The notes: generated by a model not told the origin, from the letters alone. 59,760 bases of DNA from Shewanella sp. SG41-4 (GCF_014164505.1 NZ_JACJFI010000004.1:1-59760), one strand, 5' to 3'; shown: positions 47,884-57,582, numbered from the stretch's first letter. Translations and numbers: made by a program.

Positions 47884-48588
47884 ATGGAAAAAATGAATTT
47901 AAGTAAACACATATCTGGCCAATTTAATGCCGAGCTTGATGATATTCGTAATCGAGTATTAGCCATGGGCGGTCTAGTTGAGCGCCAGCTTGAGCAAGCA
48001 TTAGATGCACTAGCAACACTTGACTCAGAATTAGCTCAACAAGTGATTGAAGGCGATCATAAAGTCAATGGCATGGAAGTGGCTATTGATGAAGAGTGCA
48101 CTCGTATTATTGCTAAGCGTCAACCTGCTGCTAGCGATTTGCGCTTAATTTTGGCTATTTCTAAAACTATTACCGATCTTGAACGTATTGGTGACGCTTG
48201 TGTCCGTATAGCTAAAGCTGCGGTAGAAAAACGCGCTAACAGTCAACAGCCTTTATTGGTGAGTATTGAAAACATGGGGCGTCACGCCACACGTATGTTG
48301 CACTCAACGTTAGATGCGTTAGCACGTATGGATGCCGACCAGGCATTTGAGCTACATAAAGAAGATGCAAAATTAGACAAAGAATATGAAGGTATTATCC
48401 GTCAATTAATGACTCATATGATGGAAGACCCTCGCTCAATCCCTGGTGTGCTAGACGTACTATGGGCTGCACGTGCTGTTGAGCGTGTTGGAGACCGTTG
48501 TAAGAATATTTGTGAATATGTGATTTACTATGTGAAAGGTAAAGACGTTCGACATATTTCTTATGAAGAAATGGAAAAAGAGCTGTAA
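47884..48588 (+). CDS. phoU: Phosphate signalling regulator PhoU
   Basis: 234 residues, all-helical, two PhoU repeats. [20 protein letters not shown] (about 82-101) and [20 protein letters not shown] near the C-terminus are the metal-binding helices of the family. It restrains the Pst transporter and PhoR when phosphate is plentiful. A GTG three codons earlier is in frame, but ATG 47884 sits right after AGGTGGG. Last gene of the operon; a 12-bp stem terminator follows. Confidence 0.95.
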   Translation: MEKMNLSKHISGQFNAELDDIRNRVLAMGGLVERQLEQALDALATLDSELAQQVIEGDHKVNGMEVAIDEECTRIIAKRQPAASDLRLILAISKTITDLERIGDACVRIAKAAVEKRANSQQPLLVSIENMGRHATRMLHSTLDALARMDADQAFELHKEDAKLDKEYEGIIRQLMTHMMEDPRSIPGVLDVLWAARAVERVGDRCKNICEYVIYYVKGKDVRHISYEEMEKEL

Positions 48589-48607
48589 AAGGTCTTCGCG
48601 ACTTTAG

Positions 48608-48663
48608 AAACGCCCTATGTTGTACTGTTTATCCATCAAACAGCCCAGCATAGGGCGTTTTTG
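48608..48663 (+). terminator. Terminator of the pst-phoU operon
   Basis: AAACGCCCTATG (48608-48619) pairs with CATAGGGCGTTT (48649-48660); inner CTGTTT/AAACAG adds a second stem; TTTTTG closes it. Confidence 0.85.
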
Positions 48664-48727
48664 TTTAGCGGTTTTGATGGATATTTGTTATCTTTGGCGC
48701 CTAAATCTGATGTAGAAGAAATCGTTC

Positions 48728-49318
48728 ATGAAAAATACCCTTGCTCGTGGTTTAACCAATTTATTACCTATGGTGTTATCTATTTGGCTATTTTGGTCAT
48801 TGTTCATCTCATTGGATGGCTTAGGTAAGTTATTGCTTGATATTGTGGGCATAAAAACTGTCTTTGTTGGCGCTGGTTTTTGTTTGGTGGCGAGTTTAGT
48901 GTTTGTAGCGGGATTATTGTTTTCCGTTAGTCCGATTGCATGGGTGTACGGTTGGATTGAAAACCAACTGATGAAGTTTCCTTTGTTTAAATCTGTCTAT
49001 GGCAGTATTCGTGATATCGCCAGTTTAATGAATCGCGATGGCCAACCTAAAACCCAAAAAACCGTATTAGTTAAACAAGCCAATGGCAGTTTTGTCGTTG
49101 GTTTTATCATGAGTGACTCTGCACCACAGCCCCTCGTTGATGCATTGCCAGAAGGTGATTGGTTGCCAGTACTATTTCAACTGAGTTACCAAATCGCAGG
49201 GGTGACCAGTTTGGTTAAACGCGACGACCTTATTTTTGTTGATTGGTCATTTGAAGATGCAATGCGCTTTAATTTAACCGCCGGAATATCAAACAGTAAA
49301 GAAGCTAAAACCGACTAA
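48728..49318 (+). CDS. DUF502 family membrane protein
   Basis: 196 residues. Two N-terminal helices (about 10-32 and 45-70), then the DUF502 blocks IPLVKSVY-like FPLFKSVYGSIRDI (about 84-97), VLVKQANGSFVVGFIMSD and LPEGDWLPVL. The family is widespread and membrane-bound with no agreed function. It has its own start region after the pst terminator and no partner gene. Confidence 0.85.
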   Translation: MKNTLARGLTNLLPMVLSIWLFWSLFISLDGLGKLLLDIVGIKTVFVGAGFCLVASLVFVAGLLFSVSPIAWVYGWIENQLMKFPLFKSVYGSIRDIASLMNRDGQPKTQKTVLVKQANGSFVVGFIMSDSAPQPLVDALPEGDWLPVLFQLSYQIAGVTSLVKRDDLIFVDWSFEDAMRFNLTAGISNSKEAKTD

Positions 49319-49366
49319 TCGTTATTTGGAGTGGTAATAAGCGATATAAAGCGCAAACAGAGATAT

Positions 49367-49424
49367 CAATCTGTAATGATGATATCAAGCGATAGCAATC
49401 TGTAATGATGTTATCAAGCGATAG
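49367..49424. repeat. 29-bp tandem direct repeat, two copies
   Basis: Copies 49367-49395 and 49396-49424 differ at one base. They lie in the 423-bp gap between the DUF502 and yajD genes, in sequence rich in AGCGATA words like those near 39.7 and 50.1 kb. No ORF of note is in the gap. Confidence 0.8.
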
Positions 49425-49741
49425 TAGCGACAGCTCGGAAACTTAGAGCCGACTAACTCCAGCTTGTAGGTTTCGCGGCGGCAAGAGCCGGTTGACACGA
49501 TTAAATCGACCACACTGATATGAATCAGCGCTGCATTCGTCATCTCATTTTATCGCGATTCATCGTGTTATATTTTGCAGGTATAGCATCTAGGCTTTAG
49601 GTGATTAGAAGAAGCTAAGTGATGTTTCATCATTGCTTTGTCATTGTTAATCAGTGCTAATCACACAATAATCTTAAAATAAGATCTAGCAAATAATTGC
49701 CCCAAGCGAAAACAGTGATTATCCTTGGGGTAATTTCATTT

Positions 49742-50113
49742 ATGAGTGATAAATCAATGTCAGCCAACGAAAGTAAATTAGATAAAGTATTAGCTGAAGC
49801 CAGAGACTACAAAGCCTCTCGTGAAAAAGGATATCGCGAGCAAGCACTTAAGCTATATCCTTGGGTGTGTGGGCGTTGTACTAGAGAATTTATACATAAA
49901 AACTTATCTGAATTAACTGTGCATCATCGTGATCATAATCATGACAATAATCCCTCAGATGGCACTAATTGGGAATTACTATGCCTGTATTGTCACGACA
50001 ATGAACATTCACGCTTTGAAGAGTTGATTCGTTACGGTAGCACTAAAGAAGCCAAACAAGATGCCGCCACTTTTAATCCGTTCGCAGACTTAAAAGCGAT
50101 GATGAAGAAGTAA
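49742..50113 (+). CDS. yajD: HNH nuclease-like protein YajD
   Basis: 123 residues. Zinc pairs CGRC (about 42-45) and CLYC with the HNH core LTVHHRDHNHDNNPSDGTNW and the ending NPFADLKAMMKK follow E. coli YajD nearly throughout. YajD-type proteins are small HNH nucleases of unknown biological target. The frame opens at a TTG 45 bases earlier; ATG 49742, after GGGG, is preferred, though ATG 49757 is also possible. Confidence 0.9.
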   Translation: MSDKSMSANESKLDKVLAEARDYKASREKGYREQALKLYPWVCGRCTREFIHKNLSELTVHHRDHNHDNNPSDGTNWELLCLYCHDNEHSRFEELIRYGSTKEAKQDAATFNPFADLKAMMKK

Positions 50114-50296
50114 AGCTAAGACGATAGAAGCGGTTAAGAGCGATAAAAATCGATGACAAGCGATAAAAGCCTAGGAGCTAGGTCGCTTCGCGGCGTGCTT
50201 CAGGATGCAAGGCAAAGGACGAGTAAAGCAGATACCAGTTCACTATGCCGTCCATATCACTTGCAGCGCAGCATTTTAGATACTTAAAAGCTAAGA

Positions 50297-50336
50297 ATGG
50301 ATCCCCGATAAGAGATCTCGAGGATGACGGGCTAGG
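50297..50336. repeat. Right-half fragment of the cloverleaf repeat
   Basis: From about 50297 the sequence GGATCC then CGAGGATGACG matches the right end of the units at 59.2 and 59.4 kb. The 180 bp before it (50114-50296) hold AGCGATA-rich sequence and no gene. Confidence 0.55.
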
Positions 50337-50356
50337 GCGAAGTAATGCACACTCAC

Positions 50357-50578
50357 ACGTCATTCAAGGAATGCGCGCTATTTCGTCACACCGGCAATCC
50401 ACCCTAACGTCATTCAAGTAATGCGCGCAATTTCGTCACACCGCTAATCCACCCACACGTTACAACGGCAATCCACCCTAACGTCATTCAATTAATGTTC
50501 ACTATTACGTCACACCGCTAATCCACCCACACGTTACAACGGTAATCCACCCACACGTTACAACGGTAATCCACCCGC
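50357..50578. repeat. Modular array of 50-bp and 24-bp units
   Basis: Units each starting ACGT begin at 50357, 50407, 50457, 50481, 50531 and 50555, with spacings 50, 50, 24, 50, 24 and 24. The 24-bp unit (ACGTTACAACGGTAATCCAC and four more bases) equals the right part of the 50-bp unit, which adds a 26-bp left module containing TCATTCAAG and ATGCGCGC. In order the array reads AB, AB, B, AB, B, B and then the long palindromic unit at 50579. Confidence 0.85.
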
Positions 50579-50579
50579 A

Positions 50580-50700
50580 CGTCATTCCGGTAATGCTTTT
50601 AAGCCGGAATCCAGGTGTTAATGATTTAAAGCCACAACAATCAGTGACAACACCTAGGTCCGTCTCGGCAGCGTTTCTGAGCTGTAATAAAAGTATTTAA
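50580..50700. repeat. Decayed copy of the cloverleaf palindromic repeat
   Basis: It starts CGTCATTCCGGTAATGC and has the left arm (ATTCCGG/CCGGAAT) and the central pair CCAGGTGTT / AACACCTAGG; the right arm is degraded and the closing ATGACG is missing. Confidence 0.7.
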
Positions 50701-50726
50701 AGGGATGGCGATTAAAGTATTGGTTT

Positions 50727-50957
50727 TTAATATTTTTTTATACGCTTTTCAGCTTCCAACCACTTTTCCCGTGACAACGTTTGGTTGTTGCTGTCACCTA
50801 AAAACTGCTGTTTTCTACTTTCTAAACTATTCCAAATTTGTTTTTTTCGCTCATCACTTGCTTGCGACCAAGATACAATCTCATCGATGTGGCGAAAACA
50901 GCCCATACAATAATCGTCAGCATTTAAGCCACAACGGGCGACACAAGGTGAGTGCAT
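50727..50957 (-). CDS. DUF1289 family small protein
   Basis: 76 residues. The start SPCVARCGLNADDYCMGCFR followed by EIVSWS is the DUF1289 cysteine motif (four Cys, probable metal site). The rest is a charged helix (ERKKQIWNSLESRKQ). Family function unknown. It diverges from the methyltransferase gene. Confidence 0.88.
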   Translation of the reverse strand: MHSPCVARCGLNADDYCMGCFRHIDEIVSWSQASDERKKQIWNSLESRKQQFLGDSNNQTLSREKWLEAEKRIKKY

Positions 50958-51036
50958 AGTTTACAATTCCAGTTCTGCGATTTAATGACTCGCATCCTAT
51001 CATTTCAATCGGCTAAGGTTAACTACAAGTCTTAAT

Positions 51037-52353
51037 ATGTCAGTAATCAATTATCAACAGACTTTTAATGCCATTGATTCGCTTCTTGGTGCCCTAAAAC
51101 CCTTGTGGCAGCTAGTCGCATTTGAGTGTGACCACTTACCCTGGCAGCAGGAGTTTCCACATTTAGCCCAAACCGTGTGGCAACTAGATGACGCTGAAAT
51201 AGATAACCTCGATGCAGATCAACAACATCTTGTTGGTGCATTATTACCAAGTTTGATAGTAGACATACAGCAAGGTCAGTTTCTAGACAAAGATCAACTG
51301 ATTAACCAATTAAGCTTGTTAGCCATCACTTTGCCTACAAGTGCGATTAACCGTGACGATACTCAAGCGATGCAAGACACTGAACAGCTGAGTAATGAAC
51401 ATCCAACTAGCGATTTAGCCCATTTTAGTGCACATATTAAAGGTCGCAAGTGGCAACAAATCAGCGCATTTACGGAGCAAGTTAATCCGCAATATCACCC
51501 TCAATTACCTCGATTACCTATCTTAGAGTGGTGTGCAGGCAAAGGCCATTTAGGCCGTTTGGTGGCTAAGCAGCAAAACATTGAGGTAACCAGTATTGAA
51601 TGGCAAGCGGGCTTATGCACACAAGGCCAGATTTTTGCTAAGCAATGGCAATTACCACAAACTTTTATTTGTGCCGATGCGTTTGCGCCAATCGACCCGA
51701 ATCAACCGCTTTTGTTAGAACAACAACATGCAATCGCATTGCATGCTTGTGGTGACTTACACATTCGTTTACTCAAACTTGCTGTATCGGCAGGCACCCG
51801 AGTGATGTCTATTTCACCTTGCTGTTATCATTTGATTGAGCATACCCATTATCAACCACTATCGTCCTTAGCCAAAGTGAGTGCGATTAAACTTTCAAAG
51901 CATGACTTACAGCTGCCATTGCAACAAAGTGTTATTGCAGGCACCAAAAAACAAACATTACGTAATCAAGAAATATCATGGCGCTTAGGTTTTGACAGTT
52001 TGCAGCGAAAAACACGCGGCATAGAGGCTTATCTACCGGTGCCAACCATTAAAAAAAGCCAGCTTAGTGGTAGTTTTAACGATTTTTGCCAATGGGCAGC
52101 AAATGAAAAGCATTTAGCTATATCCAGTAAGATTAATTTGAGCCATTATTTGCACCTTGGAATCGAGCGACAAAGACTGACTAAGCGAATCGATTTAGTG
52201 GCACATTTATTTCGACGCACATTAGAGCATTGGCTGTTGCTCGATCGAGTGTGTTTTTTACAAGAGCAGGGCTATCAAGTTACATTGACTGAATTTTGTG
52301 CAAACAGTGTTACGCCACGAAATGCGATGATCCAAGCAATTAAAACAAACTAA
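51037..52353 (+). CDS. SAM-dependent methyltransferase (Methyltransf_32 type)
   Basis: 438 residues. The C-terminal half has the SAM site LEWCAGKGHLGRLVAKQ (about 166-182), ALHACGDLHIRLL (about 236-248) and SISPCCYHL (about 263-271), a set shared with GSTCD/METTL25-like proteins of the Methyltransf_32 family. The N-terminal 130 residues are unassigned. Substrate unknown, possibly RNA or protein. It precedes oleA by 254 bp; nothing indicates a part in olefin synthesis. Confidence 0.82.
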   Translation: MSVINYQQTFNAIDSLLGALKPLWQLVAFECDHLPWQQEFPHLAQTVWQLDDAEIDNLDADQQHLVGALLPSLIVDIQQGQFLDKDQLINQLSLLAITLPTSAINRDDTQAMQDTEQLSNEHPTSDLAHFSAHIKGRKWQQISAFTEQVNPQYHPQLPRLPILEWCAGKGHLGRLVAKQQNIEVTSIEWQAGLCTQGQIFAKQWQLPQTFICADAFAPIDPNQPLLLEQQHAIALHACGDLHIRLLKLAVSAGTRVMSISPCCYHLIEHTHYQPLSSLAKVSAIKLSKHDLQLPLQQSVIAGTKKQTLRNQEISWRLGFDSLQRKTRGIEAYLPVPTIKKSQLSGSFNDFCQWAANEKHLAISSKINLSHYLHLGIERQRLTKRIDLVAHLFRRTLEHWLLLDRVCFLQEQGYQVTLTEFCANSVTPRNAMIQAIKTN

Positions 52354-52607
52354 TGGTAGCCTTTGTCACAAAATTGTAAATTAAACCTTTGTTTATACTG
52401 GTCTAATTTCCTTAAAACTGTAAAAATCAACAAGCTAGTTAATCACACAATAAAATTTAGCCACAAATAATCTTCCCAATTACTGCATTGGATTGCTGTT
52501 TTTGATTGAATAATTAGGCCATTCTTGTTCAAATGGCGGGTTAATAACGAATAACAATTATTCTAGTGGCTTTGGGCTTGCTAGAGCGAAGCGAATTATA
52601 CGGTTTA

Positions 52608-53657
52608 ATGAAATATTCACGCGTCTTTATCAATAGTCTGGCTTATGAGCTAGCACCACAAATAGTGTCGAGTAGCGATTTAGAATCTCGCTTAGCGCCG
52701 CTATATCAAAAGTTTCGTATTCCAATGGGGCAACTTGCCGCATTAACGGGTATTACTGAGCGCCGTTGGTGGCCTAAAGGTTATCGTCTATCAGACGGTG
52801 CTATTGCTGCTGCACGTAAAGCCGTGAATGAAACCGGTATTAATGTCAGCGATTTAGGTGCAGTGGTTTACACCGGTGTATGCCGTGACCAACACGAACC
52901 CGCAACCGCTTGCCGAATTGCAGCTGAACTCGGCGTGTCTAAAGACACTGCAATATACGACATTAGTAATGCCTGTTTAGGTGTGTTGTCGGGTATTTTA
53001 GATATTGCCAACCGAATTGAGTTAGGCCAAATCAAAGCCGGTATGGTTGTGTCGTGTGAATCTGCACGAGACATTGTGGATGCGACTATTGACCACATGC
53101 TAGCAGAACCGACAATGCAAAATTTTGCTCAGTCATTGGCTACCTTAACCGGTGGTTCAGGTGCGGTAGCGGTTATTTTAACCGACGGTACTTTGCCACT
53201 TACCACCACACGTCATCATCAATTACTAGGTGCGAGCCATTTGTCTGCACCAGAGCATCATCAATTGTGTCAGTGGGGCTTACAAGAAGCAGGGCACTTA
53301 TTGTATCGCGAGTTTATGCGTACCGATGCTGTTACCTTACTAAAAGAAGGCGTAGAGCTTGCTAAGCACACTTGGGAGCACTTTTTAGAACAACGCGACT
53401 GGGTCGTGGAGCAAGTTGATAAAGTGATTTGTCATCAAGTGGGTGCATCAAACCGCAGGCAAGTGCTAAACGCATTAAACATTCCACATGAAAAAGAATA
53501 TCCCACCTATCAAACCTTAGGCAACATGGGCACAGTATCATTACCTGTTACTGCTGCAATTGCCCACGATGAAGGTTTTTTACGTGTTGGCGACCAAGTC
53601 AGCTTTTTAGGGATAGGCAGTGGTTTGAACTGCATGATGTTAGGAATTAAGTGGTAA
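52608..53657 (+). CDS. oleA: OleA, acyl-CoA head-to-head condensing enzyme (thiolase superfamily)
   Basis: 349 residues. It starts MKYSRVFINSLAYELAP and has catalytic Cys123 in SNACLGVLSG, His in VICHQVGASNRRQ and Asn in LGNMGTVSLP, the FabH/OleA triad. OleA joins two acyl-CoAs into a 2-alkyl-3-ketoacid, the first step to very long olefins; in Shewanella the final product is a polyunsaturated C31 hydrocarbon. The frame extends to 52566, but ATG 52608 matches known OleA starts. First of four ole genes in a row. Confidence 0.96.
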   Translation: MKYSRVFINSLAYELAPQIVSSSDLESRLAPLYQKFRIPMGQLAALTGITERRWWPKGYRLSDGAIAAARKAVNETGINVSDLGAVVYTGVCRDQHEPATACRIAAELGVSKDTAIYDISNACLGVLSGILDIANRIELGQIKAGMVVSCESARDIVDATIDHMLAEPTMQNFAQSLATLTGGSGAVAVILTDGTLPLTTTRHHQLLGASHLSAPEHHQLCQWGLQEAGHLLYREFMRTDAVTLLKEGVELAKHTWEHFLEQRDWVVEQVDKVICHQVGASNRRQVLNALNIPHEKEYPTYQTLGNMGTVSLPVTAAIAHDEGFLRVGDQVSFLGIGSGLNCMMLGIKW

Positions 53658-53717
53658 GCCTTGGGCTGCACTGAATTTTTTTGCATATCATTATAAAAAT
53701 AGTTAACAGGATGCATC

Positions 53718-54593
53718 ATGCTTGACAACTTACTGCCATTTAAAAGTCATTATTTAGACCGTAACGGCAATAAACTCCATTACATAAACGAAGGCCAAGG
53801 CGAGCCTGTCGTTATGGTGCACGGTAATCCTAGCTGGAGTTACTACTATCGTAATTTAGTGAGCGCGTTGAGCGATCAGCATCAGTGTATTGTGCCAGAC
53901 CATATTGGTTGCGGCTTATCAGACAAACCCGATGATCCACAATACGATTACACCCTAAAAAACCGTATTGATGACTTAGAAGCGTTACTTGAAAGCTTAG
54001 ATGTAAAACAAAACATTACTCTAGTGGTACACGACTGGGGCGGTATGATTGGTATGGGCTTTGCGGCTCGTCACCCTGAGCGTATTAAACGCATTGTGTG
54101 TTTAAACACTGCCGCGTTTCATCTTCCTAAAACTAAGCCGTTCCCATGGGCATTATGGATTTGCCGCGAAACCGTATTAGGTACCTTGCTAGTACGTGGT
54201 TTAAATGCATTTTCGTCAGCGGCATCTTACGTAGGTGTTAAACGCAAACCTATGTCTAAAGAAGTGCGCGAAGCGTATGTAGCCCCATTTAACTCGTGGA
54301 AAAACCGTATTTCAACATTACGCTTTGTTCAAGACATTCCACTTAAGCCTGGTGATAGAAACTACGACTTAGTGACTAACATTGGCGATAGCTTAAGCGA
54401 GTTTGCTGACGTACCGACGTTGATTTGTTTTGGTTTACAAGATTTTGTGTTTGATAAGTATTTCTTAGAAGAATGGCGACAGCGAATGCCTCACGCCACG
54501 GTGCATGAGTTTGCTGACTGCGGTCATTACATTCTTGAAGATGCCAGCGACGAAGTGATTGGCTTAATTAAAGACTTTATCGCAAAAAATTAA
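53718..54593 (+). CDS. oleB: OleB, beta-lactone decarboxylase (alpha/beta hydrolase)
   Basis: 291 residues, haloalkane-dehalogenase-like. Oxyanion motif HGNPSWSYYYRN (about 34-45), nucleophile Asp106 in VVHDWGGMIGMG, and catalytic His in DCGHYILED near the end. OleB removes CO2 from the beta-lactone made by OleC and gives the cis-olefin. ACAGGATG precedes ATG 53718. A long hairpin lies between it and oleC. Confidence 0.94.
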   Translation: MLDNLLPFKSHYLDRNGNKLHYINEGQGEPVVMVHGNPSWSYYYRNLVSALSDQHQCIVPDHIGCGLSDKPDDPQYDYTLKNRIDDLEALLESLDVKQNITLVVHDWGGMIGMGFAARHPERIKRIVCLNTAAFHLPKTKPFPWALWICRETVLGTLLVRGLNAFSSAASYVGVKRKPMSKEVREAYVAPFNSWKNRISTLRFVQDIPLKPGDRNYDLVTNIGDSLSEFADVPTLICFGLQDFVFDKYFLEEWRQRMPHATVHEFADCGHYILEDASDEVIGLIKDFIAKN

Positions 54594-54600
54594 TTACACC

Positions 54601-54626
54601 CTAAAAGGCTCATTTGAGCCTTTTAG
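54601..54626 (+). terminator. Perfect 12-bp hairpin between oleB and oleC
   Basis: CTAAAAGGCTCA (54601-54612) pairs with TGAGCCTTTTAG (54615-54626) seven bases after the oleB stop. The only U-run is within the stem, so it may end part of the message or act in both directions, lowering oleCD relative to oleAB. Confidence 0.6.
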
Positions 54627-54712
54627 CTATTTAACCGTCTAAAATTATCTATATATTGGCGTTATTGTTAGCCAGCATATGCGTTCTTCACATTAGCCCA
54701 AAATGAAGCCAC

Positions 54713-56407
54713 ATGACTCAAACCTCTATACTTGCTAATGCCAATATCTGTCAGCACCTTAAAACGGCTGCACAAACAATGCCTGCCGATCTTGCAGTTG
54801 CTGTGCAGCACGCTAAACAAGGTAAATTCAGTTATCAGGAAATAGACTTTGTTACCTTACACCGTCAATCGGACATGATTGCCAAAGGGTTAATTCAGTA
54901 TGGTATTATGCGCGGCATGAAAGCCGTATTGATGGTCACACCCAGCATTGAGTTTTTCGCGTTAACGTTTGGCTTATTCAAAGCCGGTATTATCCCTATT
55001 TTAGTTGACCCAGGCATGGGTATCAAAAACCTTAAACAGTGTTTTGCAGAGTCGCAGCCGGATGCATTTATCGGCATTCCAAAAGCGCATATTGCTAGGC
55101 GTGTTCTGGGGTGGGGCAAAGGCAGTGTTAAGCAAGTGATTAATGTGGGTGGCTCGGGCATTCAACGCTGGTTAGCTAACGCAACAAGTTTAGAAACCAT
55201 TATCGAAATTGGCCGTAATGTTGCTCAACCTTGCGATATGGCACTACTAAAGCCAGACGACATGGCGGCTATTTTGTTTACAAGTGGTAGCACAGGTACC
55301 CCTAAAGGCGTGGTGTACAGCCATGGTATGTTTGAGGCACAAATAAGCGCACTTAAACACGATTATGGCATCACCCCTGGCGAGCGTGACTTAGCGACTT
55401 TCCCGCTGTTTTCATTATTTGGCCCAGCATTAGGCATGGCGTCAATTGTGCCAGACATGGATGCCAGCAAACCGATTACCGCGAATCCTGACAATTTGTT
55501 TGCCGCCATCGACAAATATCAATGCAGCAACATGTTTGTTAACCCAGCTTTATTAGAGCGACTAGGCCAAGCTGGTGAGCAAAGCCAGCATAAACTCACA
55601 AGTGTTAAGCGAGTGATATCAGCAGGTGCTCCGGCAACCATTAGCTCAATCAAGCGCTTTAGCAACATGCTCAATCCACAGGTTGAAGTACTTAATTCTT
55701 ATGGTGCGACAGAGTCGTTGCCTATCAGTATGATTGGCAGTCATGCTTTATTTAATACCAGTGACCTAACCGATCAAGGCAAAGGCATTTGTGTCGGTAA
55801 ACCGATATCGTCGGTGAGTGTAAACATTATTGCCATTACAGATTCAGCACAGCCTAATTGGTCTGATGTCAAAAAACTTTCCACCAACGAAATTGGCGAA
55901 ATTGTGGTGAGTGGCCCTATGGTCAGCCAAGCTTATTATCAACGTCAACATGCCACTGATGTAGCTAAAATTAATCACGGTGAACGTGTCATGCACCGCA
56001 TGGGAGACGTGGGTTATCTTGATGATGACGGCTTGTTGTGGATGTGTGGTCGTAAAGGACATATTGTAGATGCCACGCGCGGTAAGCAAAGATTAAAACG
56101 TTTTTATACGCTGCCCTGTGAGCGAGTGTTTAATACTCACACTCAAGTTAAACGTTCAGCCATTGTTGGTGTCAATGTGCACGGGGATATTGTGCCCGTT
56201 TTGTGTATCGAATTGCATAAAGATATTGTCTGCTCAACGGCTAAAGCGCTATTTCAAGAATTAACTCAATTGGCTGAGCTGCATCCACATACTCAAGGTA
56301 TCGGCCGTTTTTTAATTCATCCCGATTTCCCGGTCGATGTACGTCATAACGCAAAAATATTCAGAGAAAAGCTCGCCGTTTGGGCTCAAAAGCAATGGAA
56401 AGAATAA
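54713..56407 (+). CDS. oleC: OleC, beta-lactone synthetase (AMP-forming superfamily)
   Basis: 564 residues. The adenylate P-loop [10 protein letters not shown] is at 190-199, [10 protein letters not shown] and the later [20 protein letters not shown] complete the superfamily core. OleC uses ATP to close the 2-alkyl-3-hydroxyacid from OleD to a beta-lactone, which OleB decarboxylates. OleB, OleC and OleD are known to assemble together in other bacteria. It is separated from oleB by 119 bp with a hairpin and from oleD by 125 bp with a direct repeat. Confidence 0.94.
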   Translation: MTQTSILANANICQHLKTAAQTMPADLAVAVQHAKQGKFSYQEIDFVTLHRQSDMIAKGLIQYGIMRGMKAVLMVTPSIEFFALTFGLFKAGIIPILVDPGMGIKNLKQCFAESQPDAFIGIPKAHIARRVLGWGKGSVKQVINVGGSGIQRWLANATSLETIIEIGRNVAQPCDMALLKPDDMAAILFTSGSTGTPKGVVYSHGMFEAQISALKHDYGITPGERDLATFPLFSLFGPALGMASIVPDMDASKPITANPDNLFAAIDKYQCSNMFVNPALLERLGQAGEQSQHKLTSVKRVISAGAPATISSIKRFSNMLNPQVEVLNSYGATESLPISMIGSHALFNTSDLTDQGKGICVGKPISSVSVNIIAITDSAQPNWSDVKKLSTNEIGEIVVSGPMVSQAYYQRQHATDVAKINHGERVMHRMGDVGYLDDDGLLWMCGRKGHIVDATRGKQRLKRFYTLPCERVFNTHTQVKRSAIVGVNVHGDIVPVLCIELHKDIVCSTAKALFQELTQLAELHPHTQGIGRFLIHPDFPVDVRHNAKIFREKLAVWAQKQWKE

Positions 56408-56409
56408 GG

Positions 56410-56459
56410 CTGTACTTAGATTGTAGTAAGGCCGCTGTACTAAGACTGTAGTAAGGCCG
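56410..56459 (+). repeat. 25-bp tandem repeat between oleC and oleD
   Basis: CTGTACTTAGATTGTAGTAA plus GGCCG (56410-56434) is repeated at 56435-56459 with 23 of 25 bases the same. It begins three bases after the oleC stop. Confidence 0.8.
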
Positions 56460-56532
56460 TCATTCAGTAATGATAAGGCTCAGCATAACGTAATAATACG
56501 GCCGGCCCTAAAGTAACAACAAGGTATTAATA

Positions 56533-57582
56533 ATGAAGCTGACAGATTTACATCCCCTAGAGCAAACAGCGCTTACGCAATTAGCATTATCGGTCAACAA
56601 AGTGTTTGTTACCGGTGCTGGCGGCTTTTTAGGGTTTGCTATTTGTCAGCGTCTATTGTCTGCAGGTATTGAAGTCGTGGGGTTTGCCAGAGGCTATTAT
56701 CCTAAACTGGTCGAACTGGGTGTTGATATGCGTCAAGGTGATATCAGCGACTATGATTGTGTCAAACAAGCCATGCAAGGTTGTGACTTGGTGTTCCATG
56801 TGGCATCAAAGGCAGGCGTGTGGGGCAGTAAGCAAAGTTATTATTCGCCTAATGTCGACGGTGCAGCTAATATTGTTAATGCTTGTAAAGCGCTTAATAT
56901 TCAAAATCTTATTTATACCAGCACCCCAAGCGTAACCTTTGCTGGGCATGACGAAAACGGCATTAACGAGTCAGCACCTTACGCTGCTGAATACCTCAAT
57001 TATTATGGCGAATCGAAAGCCATTGCTGAACAAAACGTCCTTGCAGCGAATACTCCTCAACTTCGAACCACAGCCTTACGGCCGCATCTAATCTGGGGGC
57101 CAAACGATCCTCACCTTGTACCCCGAGTGATTGAACGTGCTAAAGCAGGGCGACTTAAGCTAGTTGGAAGTGAAGATAAACTGGTCGATACCATCTATGT
57201 TGATAACGCCGCCTACGCCCATATTTTGGCTGCCGTTGATTTAGTGGCAAACGCCAAGTGTGCCGGGAAAGCCTATTTTTTAAGCAACGATCAACCTATC
57301 ACCATGGCTGCCATGCTCAATAAAATTCTAGCCTGTGTAGATTTACCGCCAGTAACTAAGCGTGTGCCAGCAGGTGTCGCCTATGCCGCAGGCGTGGTGC
57401 TAGAAACGGTTTATGGCTTATTGAATAAGCAACAAGAACCCATCATGACCCGCTTTGTCGCAAGACAACTGTCGACCAGTCATTACTTTGATATCAGCGC
57501 AGCAAAACAAGACTTAGGCTACCAGCCGCTGGTGAGTATCGACCAAGGTATGCTAAAACTGAAGCAATCTTTGTCGAGTTAA
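56533..57582 (+). CDS. oleD: OleD, NAD(P)H-dependent 2-alkyl-3-ketoacid reductase
   Basis: 349 residues, extended SDR. VFVTGAGGFLGFAICQRLL (about 24-42), HVASKAGVWG and YYGESK (Tyr-x3-Lys, about 156-161) mark the 3-beta-HSD-like branch to which OleD belongs. It reduces the OleA product to the hydroxyacid used by OleC. Start ATG 56533 follows AACAAGGT. Last ole gene. Confidence 0.94.
   Translation: MKLTDLHPLEQTALTQLALSVNKVFVTGAGGFLGFAICQRLLSAGIEVVGFARGYYPKLVELGVDMRQGDISDYDCVKQAMQGCDLVFHVASKAGVWGSKQSYYSPNVDGAANIVNACKALNIQNLIYTSTPSVTFAGHDENGINESAPYAAEYLNYYGESKAIAEQNVLAANTPQLRTTALRPHLIWGPNDPHLVPRVIERAKAGRLKLVGSEDKLVDTIYVDNAAYAHILAAVDLVANAKCAGKAYFLSNDQPITMAAMLNKILACVDLPPVTKRVPAGVAYAAGVVLETVYGLLNKQQEPIMTRFVARQLSTSHYFDISAAKQDLGYQPLVSIDQGMLKLKQSLSS

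Noticed and set aside
50357-50600. CRISPR-like regular spacing
   Set aside because: The units are contiguous repeats with no unique spacers, periods alternate between 24 and 50 bp, and no cas genes are present.
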